A stretch of 23,467 bases of DNA from Leptospira chreensis. Lineage in GTDB: Bacteria > Spirochaetota > Leptospiria > Leptospirales > Leptospiraceae. Every line of letters starts with the position of its first letter. The stretch's first letter is position 1. The notes under the pieces were generated by a model that made no database searches, was not told where the DNA came from, and worked only from the letters and a program-made list of their open reading frames with translations. This document shows, piece after piece, positions 13,598-21,655 of the stretch. The DNA lies in the NCBI RefSeq assembly GCF_016919165.1, contig NZ_JAFFPS010000032.1, forward strand, positions 1 to 23,467, in the 5' to 3' direction. The position numbers and the translations under genes are program-made.

Positions 13598-15480
13598 AAC
13601 TTTTTTTGGTTTTTCTTTTTCTTGCTGCTGGATCACTGAATGCAGAGGTTCTCTCTTTAGAATCAGGTTGGACATTCCAATTAGAAGGAGAAACGGAAGC
13701 CAAACCTGTACTAGTTGGTGTTCCCTTAGTTGACCAAGGATACCGAGTTCCTATCAAAGGAAAGTATCGATTGGGAATTTTTGTACCCACCCTTCCTGAA
13801 TCCTCACAGGCTATTTATATGGATAGAATTCATTCCGCCGACCAAACTTTTTGGAATGGTAGGTCAATCGGTTCTACCGGAAGTTTTTCGCCCGATTACT
13901 ATCCTTATTGGCATAAAGTTAGGTATTATGAGATTCCCATCTCTCTTCTAAGACAAGGTGAAAATGAATTGGTGGTGGAAGTGGAGTGTCGTGAAACACA
14001 GTTTAGGTGCGGTGTGTTTCGTTCGGTTCCTATTTTTGGTTCGCAGGATCAAATCAAAGACAAAATGGTTTTTGAAGATGTAAACCAAATCCTCATTGCT
14101 GCTTTATTTTTTGGGATTTTTCTCCAACAAGCCATTGGATATGCCCTCAATCGTTCTTCTAAATCTGGATTGTATTTAGCGGGAACGGCTGTGTTTTTTG
14201 TAGGATGGAGGTTACCTGTTCTCAATAAAATTCATTTTTTAATGATCCATCCGGAAATCCTCGTGAGGTTATTATTTTTTTGTCAGTTTATCTTTCCTGT
14301 CTTTATCATGTTATTCGTTCATACTCTTTTCGACAGACGGATTACAAAACTTGCGGCGATTACATTCTTTTTGGATACAGTGCTTGCATTCTTTCAATTG
14401 TTTTCTATGGATCCCGACAGTCGTTTTTATTTGGTATATATCTGGTATGTATTGCTGGCAATTAAAGTTCCTATTCTTGTTCAGTTGCTTGCGAGAAACT
14501 ATAAAAAATCGGCTGAGGCAATTGTAGTTTCCCTTGGTGCTCTTGTTGCTACATTTTTCGGAATAGCCGATGTCATTTCCGACGTCATTACAGGAAAAAA
14601 TGGGTATCTCACCCAGTATGGGATTTTGACTTTTTTATTTACGGGAGTCCTTGCCATTGCCTTACAAAGTGCACGAACGAGAAGAGAGCTTCGTAATTTA
14701 AATGAATCCTTAGAGATGTTAGTCACTCTTCGCACACAAGAACTACACAAACAATATAAACTTCTCCATGATGATTTAGTGATGGCTGCAGGTTTACAAT
14801 CCAAATTGATCCCGCCTATGGAATTCAAACACCATTCTTTAAGTGTCGCCTCAGTGTTTATGCCTATGGAAAAAATTGGTGGGGATTATTTTGATTACTA
14901 CATTCATGAAGATGGATCCATTAGTTTTTTGTTATGTGATGTTCTTGGTCACGGAATTGCTGCCGCTCTCATCGCTAGTATGTTAAAGGTAAATTTTTTA
15001 GAGATAGCTCCCAAAGAAAAAGATCCCGCAAACTTTCTGTTGGAACTCAATCTCAAAATGTTACCTGTTGTAGAAAAAAATTATATAACAGCTGTTGTGA
15101 GTCATTTTGATTTGGAAAAATCGGTAATGAAATACTCGGTTATGGGCCATCCTAGTCCTTACTCTATGAATGTTGTTTCTAATTCCTTGGTAGCCCTGGG
15201 AGGAAGGGGCCCCATCATGGGTTGGAAGAAGGACATTCTAGTAGAGACCTTTTCCAAGGAACTAAAATCAGGGGACCGGTTCTTTTTCTATACGGATGGG
15301 ATTACGGAAAGCCAAAACAAGAATAGGGAATTGTACGGAGAATTACGACTAAAGGAGCAATTGGCCTTAGGTTTGCACCTCCCCTTAAAAGACCTGAACG
15401 AAAAAATCAAAAAGGATATTCGAAATTTCGCATTTCGTTTGTCAGATGATGTGACTTACTTTACGATCGATATCAAATGA
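13594..15480 (+). CDS. Membrane SpoIIE/PP2C-type serine phosphatase with 7TM sensor
   Basis: This protein is 628 residues from the ATG at 13594. It has a signal peptide (MKLFLVFLFLAAGSLNA), an extracytoplasmic beta-rich domain to about residue 160 resembling 7TMR-DISM sensor domains, seven membrane helices (about 165-365), a coiled coil (RELRNLNESLEML) and a SpoIIE phosphatase. PP2C metal motifs are intact: GGDYFD (429-434), DVLGHGIAAAL from Asp449, MGHPSP, YTDGITES with Asp568, and DDVTY with Asp618/619. It should dephosphorylate a Ser/Thr-phosphorylated partner, classically an anti-sigma-factor antagonist, in response to an external signal. In-frame starts at TTG 13489 or ATG 13564 would bury the signal peptide. 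It overlaps the kinase gene by four bases. Confidence 0.88.
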   Translation: MKLFLVFLFLAAGSLNAEVLSLESGWTFQLEGETEAKPVLVGVPLVDQGYRVPIKGKYRLGIFVPTLPESSQAIYMDRIHSADQTFWNGRSIGSTGSFSPDYYPYWHKVRYYEIPISLLRQGENELVVEVECRETQFRCGVFRSVPIFGSQDQIKDKMVFEDVNQILIAALFFGIFLQQAIGYALNRSSKSGLYLAGTAVFFVGWRLPVLNKIHFLMIHPEILVRLLFFCQFIFPVFIMLFVHTLFDRRITKLAAITFFLDTVLAFFQLFSMDPDSRFYLVYIWYVLLAIKVPILVQLLARNYKKSAEAIVVSLGALVATFFGIADVISDVITGKNGYLTQYGILTFLFTGVLAIALQSARTRRELRNLNESLEMLVTLRTQELHKQYKLLHDDLVMAAGLQSKLIPPMEFKHHSLSVASVFMPMEKIGGDYFDYYIHEDGSISFLLCDVLGHGIAAALIASMLKVNFLEIAPKEKDPANFLLELNLKMLPVVEKNYITAVVSHFDLEKSVMKYSVMGHPSPYSMNVVSNSLVALGGRGPIMGWKKDILVETFSKELKSGDRFFFYTDGITESQNKNRELYGELRLKEQLALGLHLPLKDLNEKIKKDIRNFAFRLSDDVTYFTIDIK

Positions 15481-16781
15481 AAGCACTGCTCGATCGATTG
15501 GGAATTCGCAGATTACTCAATTTAGGAGTCACGAAACATTTGGGTTTGGAATCCTCTGTTCGTGTCCAACTTTCTAATTTAATTGCAGTTCTCGGAATCT
15601 TCTCCAACATCCAATATTCTTTTCTCTTTACAATCGCTGGTGCCCCTTATTACCAGATTATGAATTTGGTTCATGTTTTTGTCATCACCACACTTTTGTT
15701 TGTATTATATTTAAATGTAAAAGAACGGTATGCTCTTGCTCGTATCATTTTAGTATTCATCGTTTCTGTTCCTTTGCTTTGTGTTTCCACCTTTAGTTTC
15801 GGTAGCTCCGGTGGATTCTATTATTATTTTCTCGTGTTTGCCATCGTACCTTTCGTACTCTTTTCCTATGAGGAAAAGTGGTGGATCCTCTTTGTGTTTT
15901 TGACGAATACCGCGTTTTATGTTTGGTTTGAGTTTTTTGGTAAGCCTGGACTATTTGAAGAAGGAACATTTTTGTATCACAAAGAAGTGCAAGAGTTGTT
16001 TCGTATCAATTCGGTGGTTTCTTGTTTGTCTTTTGTGGTTTTGTTTATGTTTTATTTTTTAAGGAATATCAATCGCATCCAAAAAGAAATGATTCGGACC
16101 AATGACCATAAGGATCGTATTTTTTCTATCCTTGCTCATGATCTAAAAGGGCCTATTGGCACTATGAGTACTTTTTTAGGTTATCTCACAACATCCGTGC
16201 CCGAAAGAGACGAATTGATTTTTGGTTTGAAAGAACTAAAAAAAACTACAAACCAAACTTATTTGGTTTTAGAAAACCTTTTGGATTGGGTTCAGAATGA
16301 AACTAAAAAAACGCAGTGTAATCCAAAGAATTTGGATCTATCCGCAATTTTAAAAAATGCATTCGATTTACTGAACATACAGGCTACTGACAAAGGAATC
16401 ACATGGGAAATCAAAGTTCCTGAGAATGCTTCCGTTTATTGTGATGAACGAATGACCGCGACTGTCTTGCGTAATATATTGTCGAATGCAGTAAAATATT
16501 CTCATCCGAAGGGAAGAGTTGTGATAGAAGCTGAACCTGTTTCTCAATTCATGGAAATTCGATTTCAAGATAATGGTGTGGGAATGACAGATGAACTTTT
16601 AAACAAAATAATCGAAGGAAAACGATTTGCTTCTGGATTTGGAACGGTTGGTGAGAAAGGAACTGGTCTTGGTCTTCTTGTTTGTATGGAATTGTTAAAA
16701 GAACAAGATGGTTCGCTTCAAGTAGTCAGCAAAGCACAATTGGGAACAAAAATTATCATCCAACTTCCTCTTGCCCGTTAA
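15477..16781 (+). CDS. Membrane sensor histidine kinase, no receiver domain
   Basis: This 434-residue kinase has six hydrophobic helices within residues about 25-195 and little extracytoplasmic sequence, so it probably senses something in or near the membrane. The phosphoacceptor block is FSILAHDLKGPIG with His221. The ATP-binding domain has its N-box (LRNILSNAVKYS, Asn337), G1 (DNGVGM, Asp365) and G2 (GEKGTGLGLLV, around Gly395), ending at residue 434. There is no attached receiver and no response-regulator gene in the window, so its partner is elsewhere. The start overlaps the phosphatase stop (ATGA) without its own ribosome site, implying tightly coupled synthesis of kinase and phosphatase. 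Confidence 0.9.
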   Translation: MKALLDRLGIRRLLNLGVTKHLGLESSVRVQLSNLIAVLGIFSNIQYSFLFTIAGAPYYQIMNLVHVFVITTLLFVLYLNVKERYALARIILVFIVSVPLLCVSTFSFGSSGGFYYYFLVFAIVPFVLFSYEEKWWILFVFLTNTAFYVWFEFFGKPGLFEEGTFLYHKEVQELFRINSVVSCLSFVVLFMFYFLRNINRIQKEMIRTNDHKDRIFSILAHDLKGPIGTMSTFLGYLTTSVPERDELIFGLKELKKTTNQTYLVLENLLDWVQNETKKTQCNPKNLDLSAILKNAFDLLNIQATDKGITWEIKVPENASVYCDERMTATVLRNILSNAVKYSHPKGRVVIEAEPVSQFMEIRFQDNGVGMTDELLNKIIEGKRFASGFGTVGEKGTGLGLLVCMELLKEQDGSLQVVSKAQLGTKIIIQLPLAR

Positions 16782-16822
16782 ATTCATTTCTTTTTTTTCA
16801 ATCTTATAGTCCAATTTTAAAT

Positions 16823-19075
16823 ATGTGGCCCTCATCCTACTTTCGTTGGTTAACTAAATCGGTACCTACAGGTTCTGTAGAAATTTATCCGGAGATATCG
16901 GATTCTTATGAAACGAATCTCCCTAATGTATTTATCATAGGAGACCTAACGGGTGTTCCTCTTTTGAAATTTGCCGCGGAAAGTGGAGTCAGTGTTTGGA
17001 ATCATATTCGAAATAATAAGTCAGATGCTTTGGATGTTGTGATTATTGGCTCGGGACCTGCTGGTTTATCTTGTGCCTATGAAGCGAGTCGACTGGGCAA
17101 AAAATATGTAGTACTCGAAGCAAACCTTCCTTTCCAAACCATCCAAAGTTATCCAAAACAAAAACCTATTTTTGCGGAACCAAAAGATTTGGGATCTCAA
17201 TCGAAAATCAAAATCCAAGATTCAACCAAAGAAGATTTATTGGATTATTTAAATGGTCTCTTACAAAAAGAACCCATCGAGCTACATACAGGGAAACGGG
17301 TTTCTTCCATACAAACGAATGGTTCTTTGTATTCAGTGCAAACGGAAACGGGTGAGTCTTATCTTACCAGTTCTGTAGTCATTGCCATTGGTAAATCGGG
17401 CGATCCAAAACGTTTGGGTGTGAAGGGTGAGTCGAAAGCTAATGTGTTTTACCGTTTATTCGATCCTTATGATTCTAAAGATAAGTCTGTTGTGATTGTG
17501 GGAGGAGGGGATAGTGCGCTCGAAGCTGCCATCGCCTGTTCCTCTTATGCGAAAGAAGTGAATTTAATCCATAGAGGAAAGGAATTCCAAAGACCAAAAC
17601 AAGAAAATAAAGAACGTCTGGATGAGTTGGTTCGCGAAGGGAAGATTAAACTCCAATTAGAAGCAGAAGTGACTGAAATTTCCGATCAAAATGTTTTTGT
17701 AAAAATGGCAAGTTCTTCTATCAAACTCAAGTCCGATTTGGTTTATGTTTTGATTGGGAATGCAGCTCCCATTCCTTTTTTGAAAAAAATAGGAATCAAA
17801 ATCCAAAATGAAAAATCCCTTTCTGATTGGGTGGGTTTTGTTTCTTTATTTTCCTTTGCTTGCCTTGCTTATTTCGGGAAGGCTTCGTTTTACGGACCAG
17901 GTTGGTTTTCTCCATTGGCTACGGTTTTTGGTGCGGTATCGATTCTTTCTTTACTGGTTTTTGTTTCTTTAAAATGGAATCAGAGGGTAGGTTCTTTCCA
18001 ACCTTGGGTATGGATTCGAAATACTTATCTTTTAGGTTTATTTTTCTATTTTCTTTTTGTTTATTTATCCGCTACTTATTTTGGTTATACCTTGTTTGGA
18101 AAGTATCCATCTTTTCATTATACAATGTTGTATTCTTTGACCATCCTAGTGTTTGGAATTCGAAGGATACTAATTCGTAAAACTCAGTATATACTTTACC
18201 AAACCCTTAGTTTGATTTTTGTTCAAGTTTTCTTTTTGTTTCTTTTGCCTGAGTTGATCCTGCCTGCACTCGGTGACTTAGGATACCTAGGAAATCCAGA
18301 GGGGTACATCCGCAGGGAAATTTTCCCGAATGATGCTTATTGGAAAGCTTATGGATTTATTTTGGCTTGGCCACTAAGTATGGGTGTATTGTATGATGTA
18401 GGGATCACCAATTTTTGGTTAGGTTATGGGTTATTGTTTAGTTTTGGATTCATTCCTCTTTTGGTCTATAAGTATGGGAAAGGGGCTTATTGTGGTTGGA
18501 TTTGTTCCTGTGGTGGTCTTGCTGAAACATTAGGTGATGAACATAGACAAAAGATGCCTCATGGAAAATGGGCATATCGGTTAGAACATTCCGGCCAATA
18601 CATTTTACTTTTGGCTTTTATCCTTACGGTTTTAAAACTTGTGGGTGTTTACGGAAAAGTATATGATCCAAATTTAGAAATGGGTGAATTCCTTGCTGAT
18701 TCCATAAAATGGATTTATGATCTCGTTGTGGATATTGGTCTTGCGGGGGTAGTGGGTGTTGGATTTTATTTCCTTTTTTCTGGAAGGATTTGGTGTCGTA
18801 TGTTTTGTCCCCTTGCTTCTCTAATGCATATTTATGCTAAATTCAGCAAGTTCCGAATTTTTTCAGATAAAAAACGATGTATCTCTTGTAATATTTGCAC
18901 CAAAAATTGCCACCAAGGAATTGATGTTATGGGATATGCCAGTCGAGGGATTCCTATGGATAGCGTACAATGTGTACGTTGTTCCGCTTGTGTTTCCCTT
19001 TGTCCAACCGATGTTTTAAAATTTGGACAAATTACATCCTCGGGCATTCAGTATGATTCCTTACAGGCAAAGTAG
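16823..19075 (+). CDS. Flavin/NAD(P)-binding oxidoreductase fused to a NapH-like membrane polyferredoxin
   Basis: This 750-residue fusion starts at ATG 16823; an in-frame ATG at 16682 lies inside the kinase gene. Residues 35-55 read NVFIIGDLTGVPLLKFAAESG, a flavoprotein GD motif. The FAD dinucleotide motif VVIIGSGPAGLS follows at 72-83 and a second NAD(P) motif, VIVGGGDSALEAA, at about 224-236. Several membrane helices run from about 335. NapH/CcoG-type cysteines occur at 557, 561, 563 and at 658, 662. Two [4Fe-4S] ferredoxin motifs follow: Cys686-689-692-696 and Cys717-720-723-727. It probably passes electrons between NAD(P)H/FAD, iron-sulfur clusters and a membrane or periplasmic acceptor. 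Substrate and direction are unknown. It lies 41 bases after the kinase gene and 12 before the glycerate kinase. Confidence 0.85.
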   Translation: MWPSSYFRWLTKSVPTGSVEIYPEISDSYETNLPNVFIIGDLTGVPLLKFAAESGVSVWNHIRNNKSDALDVVIIGSGPAGLSCAYEASRLGKKYVVLEANLPFQTIQSYPKQKPIFAEPKDLGSQSKIKIQDSTKEDLLDYLNGLLQKEPIELHTGKRVSSIQTNGSLYSVQTETGESYLTSSVVIAIGKSGDPKRLGVKGESKANVFYRLFDPYDSKDKSVVIVGGGDSALEAAIACSSYAKEVNLIHRGKEFQRPKQENKERLDELVREGKIKLQLEAEVTEISDQNVFVKMASSSIKLKSDLVYVLIGNAAPIPFLKKIGIKIQNEKSLSDWVGFVSLFSFACLAYFGKASFYGPGWFSPLATVFGAVSILSLLVFVSLKWNQRVGSFQPWVWIRNTYLLGLFFYFLFVYLSATYFGYTLFGKYPSFHYTMLYSLTILVFGIRRILIRKTQYILYQTLSLIFVQVFFLFLLPELILPALGDLGYLGNPEGYIRREIFPNDAYWKAYGFILAWPLSMGVLYDVGITNFWLGYGLLFSFGFIPLLVYKYGKGAYCGWICSCGGLAETLGDEHRQKMPHGKWAYRLEHSGQYILLLAFILTVLKLVGVYGKVYDPNLEMGEFLADSIKWIYDLVVDIGLAGVVGVGFYFLFSGRIWCRMFCPLASLMHIYAKFSKFRIFSDKKRCISCNICTKNCHQGIDVMGYASRGIPMDSVQCVRCSACVSLCPTDVLKFGQITSSGIQYDSLQAK

Positions 19076-19087
19076 GAAATTTTTTCT

Positions 19088-20275
19088 TTGAATTCGTTAC
19101 GAGAAGAAGTTGAATTACTTTTTAGAGAGGGAGTTCGTGCTGCCACTCCCCAATTTCTTTTTATAGAGTTTTGGAATCAAAATCCAGAACTTCTAAAACT
19201 TTTAAACCAACCAAACAAAAAGAGCTATGTTTTTGCTTTGGGAAAAGCTGCGTATTCCATGGCCTTATCCTTTCAGGAATTTTGTCCGGTGGATAAGGGA
19301 TTTATTATTACCAAATACGGACACCTTCCCTTAGAGATCCAATCCAAAGGTCAAATGGGAGTTTGGAAATGTAGAGAGGCCTCCCATCCCATCCCCGATT
19401 CCAATTCCGAACTCCATTCACGCGAAGTATTATCGGAGCTCACAGATTTAGGGGAAGACCACCAATTGATTGTTTTGTTATCGGGAGGTGGATCTAGTTT
19501 ATTCGAAATTCCTGAATTTGGTTATCATTTAGAGGATCTCAGTAAGTTAAACCAAGACCTATTAAAACAAGGGCTTTCGATCCATGAAATCAATGCCGAG
19601 AGAAAAAAATATTCTGCCGTAAAGGGTGGGAAGTTATTAAAAAAACTTAATTCAAATCTTAAAGTTTATACTTTTGTCATATCCGATGTGTTAGGTGATA
19701 ATCCAGAAGTCATTGCCTCGGCCCCGAGTTATCCAGGAAGTGAATATTTTGTGATTGGAAATTTATCTTTGTCTTTATCTGCTATCGAAAAAAAGGCAAA
19801 ATCTTTAGGGTATGAGGTGAAAACCATCTCGGATTCATGGGACAAGTCCAGCGAAGAAACCGCAGAATCTATGTTTGGTGAATTGATAACTGCCAAAAAG
19901 AACCATCAAAAACAAGCGATCTTACTTGGTGGTGAACTCGTTTGTCCAGTCTTAGGGAAAGGTCTTGGGGGAAGAAACCAGGAGACTGCTCTTCGGATGG
20001 CCATCCTTTCTGAATCTCTAGAAAGAGACCGGAGGTGGATTTTTATTTCTTGTGGCACGGATGGAACCGATGGTCCCACTGATGCTGCCGGCGGGATCAT
20101 CGAATCGGAAAGTATCGATCGAATGAATGCCATAGGTTGGGATCCTCGAGCGGAACTTTTAAACTCTAATTCCTATCCCATACTCAAAGAATCAAACTCC
20201 CTTTTGTTTACTGGTGCTACGGGAACCAATGTAAACGATTTATTGATTCTTCTCGTTGCGGAAAGGGATTCCTAA
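19088..20275 (+). CDS. Glycerate 2-kinase (GckA/MOFRL family)
   Basis: This 395-residue protein of the DUF4147-MOFRL type phosphorylates D-glycerate, usually to 2-phosphoglycerate, linking glyoxylate or serine breakdown to glycolysis. Motifs include LSGGGSSLFEIPE (Gly133-135), INAERKKYSAVKGGKL, GGELVCPVLGKGLGGRNQETAL and the C-terminal GTDGTDGPTDAAGGI (323-337). The start is a TTG at 19088 preceded by TAGGAA; an in-frame TAG lies just upstream and no early ATG is available. It follows the oxidoreductase by 12 bases, so the two are probably cotranscribed. Its last 36 bases overlap the convergent secernin gene. Confidence 0.9.
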   Translation: MNSLREEVELLFREGVRAATPQFLFIEFWNQNPELLKLLNQPNKKSYVFALGKAAYSMALSFQEFCPVDKGFIITKYGHLPLEIQSKGQMGVWKCREASHPIPDSNSELHSREVLSELTDLGEDHQLIVLLSGGGSSLFEIPEFGYHLEDLSKLNQDLLKQGLSIHEINAERKKYSAVKGGKLLKKLNSNLKVYTFVISDVLGDNPEVIASAPSYPGSEYFVIGNLSLSLSAIEKKAKSLGYEVKTISDSWDKSSEETAESMFGELITAKKNHQKQAILLGGELVCPVLGKGLGGRNQETALRMAILSESLERDRRWIFISCGTDGTDGPTDAAGGIIESESIDRMNAIGWDPRAELLNSNSYPILKESNSLLFTGATGTNVNDLLILLVAERDS

Positions 20276-21601
20276 CTTTCTATTTTGTCCTGACCAATAG
20301 ATTTGAAAGAGTGGGTTTTGCCATCGACTCATTCCTATTTTGGATTGGATCAGTTCTTCATCTACTTTCTTTAGTATGTTCACGTGGTCCTTCAAAAAAC
20401 GCCACTGTGCTTCTTCTTTTTTTTGAGGAGAAAGAAAGTCTTTCGTTATATTGAAAACAGATTCTTGTAATCCAATCAAAGCTGGAACAAGGATGGAGCG
20501 TACCGCTTGGTAATCAAAATTGGATTTTCTTGCGATGGATTCGTGTAACCACCATAAGGTTTCCGAATAAGTTGCATAGGATAACAAACTGGATGAAGTC
20601 ATGAAATTTTTAGTACCGAAAAAGAAAGGTTTGAACAAACTCAAACAAGGAGTGGATGTTCCTGTGTAAAATACTCTCAGAGGATCTTGGTTCGTTTCTG
20701 ATGTATCCCATTCTACGATGAGGCTTCCGTTGGTTTGGTTGGGTGTCGTTGGCCCTGTTGCATGCAAACAAAGAGATTTCATCGAAGCAGACGATGGTTC
20801 AAATTCATCTGTTTCAATCGCATGTGTTTTTAAAGCAATCATTGCTTGTTTGGTGGTGTAACTTGCATTTTCTTTTTCTAAGTTTTGGGCTGTTTCTTGG
20901 TGTAATTTCCTTCTATCTTTACAGTGACTCATGTATGTATAAAAGTGGTCAGTGAAATGATCTTTAAAAGAAAATTCTTTATTTGGATTTTTGCGTAATT
21001 TGTTTATCAGATTGGGAGAAGAATAATCAAAATCGGATCCGATGGTCAGGCCATTAGAGATCGCATAAAACGAATCGATTTTTTTTGCCACCCAATATTT
21101 GTCTGCCGTTTCTAAAACATAACCATCTGTGCGATCGGCGATGATAAAACTATTGTGATAGAAAAAGGAACGATTTTCATAACCACCGCAAGCATCTTGT
21201 CCGTACGTTTCTAATAATTCTGTGATCAGAAATAATCCATCTTTTGCCGATTTACATCTTTCCAAAGCAAGTCGGATTAAATCCATTCCCGTTAAACCAT
21301 TGTTTTGTTTTTTTATTTTTAAATTGGTAAAAACGGCTTCATTTCCAATACAAAGCCCAAATTCATTCACGCCCATTTCTGCTCCCCACATATGGAAGGG
21401 TTTACTTAAAAAAACTTCATAAGTAACGGGGGATTGCGGAATTTCTATATAAGTAGTACGTAATGTAGAACCCTTTGTGTATTCCATACGAGGAAGATGG
21501 AGAATGGATTGTGCTTCGTTTGGTTCCCGATCGGAGTTTTTGGCGAAGATTCTTTTTTGAGTATTGGTAAATTTTTCAGTGGCAAGAGATGTATCGCACA
21601 T
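20240..21601 (-). CDS. Secernin-like Ntn hydrolase (peptidase C69 family)
   Basis: This 453-residue protein begins MCDTSLATE, so removal of Met would expose Cys2 as the N-terminal nucleophile of an Ntn hydrolase. The block FAKNSDREPNEAQS (residues about 19-32) is the secernin/C69 signature. WGAEMGVNEFGLCIGNEAVF and GLTGMDLIRLALER are also typical of the family. C69 members are dipeptidases or amidases; the substrate of the secernin branch is generally unknown. The lack of a signal peptide fits an intracellular enzyme and fits the exposed Cys2. No ribosome site is visible, but the Cys2 requirement fixes the start. It is divergent from the ATPase (54-base gap) and overlaps the glycerate kinase tail-to-tail. 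Confidence 0.87.
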   Translation of the reverse strand: MCDTSLATEKFTNTQKRIFAKNSDREPNEAQSILHLPRMEYTKGSTLRTTYIEIPQSPVTYEVFLSKPFHMWGAEMGVNEFGLCIGNEAVFTNLKIKKQNNGLTGMDLIRLALERCKSAKDGLFLITELLETYGQDACGGYENRSFFYHNSFIIADRTDGYVLETADKYWVAKKIDSFYAISNGLTIGSDFDYSSPNLINKLRKNPNKEFSFKDHFTDHFYTYMSHCKDRRKLHQETAQNLEKENASYTTKQAMIALKTHAIETDEFEPSSASMKSLCLHATGPTTPNQTNGSLIVEWDTSETNQDPLRVFYTGTSTPCLSLFKPFFFGTKNFMTSSSLLSYATYSETLWWLHESIARKSNFDYQAVRSILVPALIGLQESVFNITKDFLSPQKKEEAQWRFLKDHVNILKKVDEELIQSKIGMSRWQNPLFQIYWSGQNRKLGIPFRNEKNQ

Positions 21602-21655
21602 TCTAGAATGTTAAACAGATTTCTTTTAAAATACAAGACCAAATCAAATAAGAAT

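Noticed and set aside
16682..16822. In-frame ATG at 16682 extending the oxidoreductase by 47 residues
   Set aside because: The extension lies mostly within the histidine kinase coding region, in a different frame, and its residues look non-coding (Ser/Gln/Asn runs).
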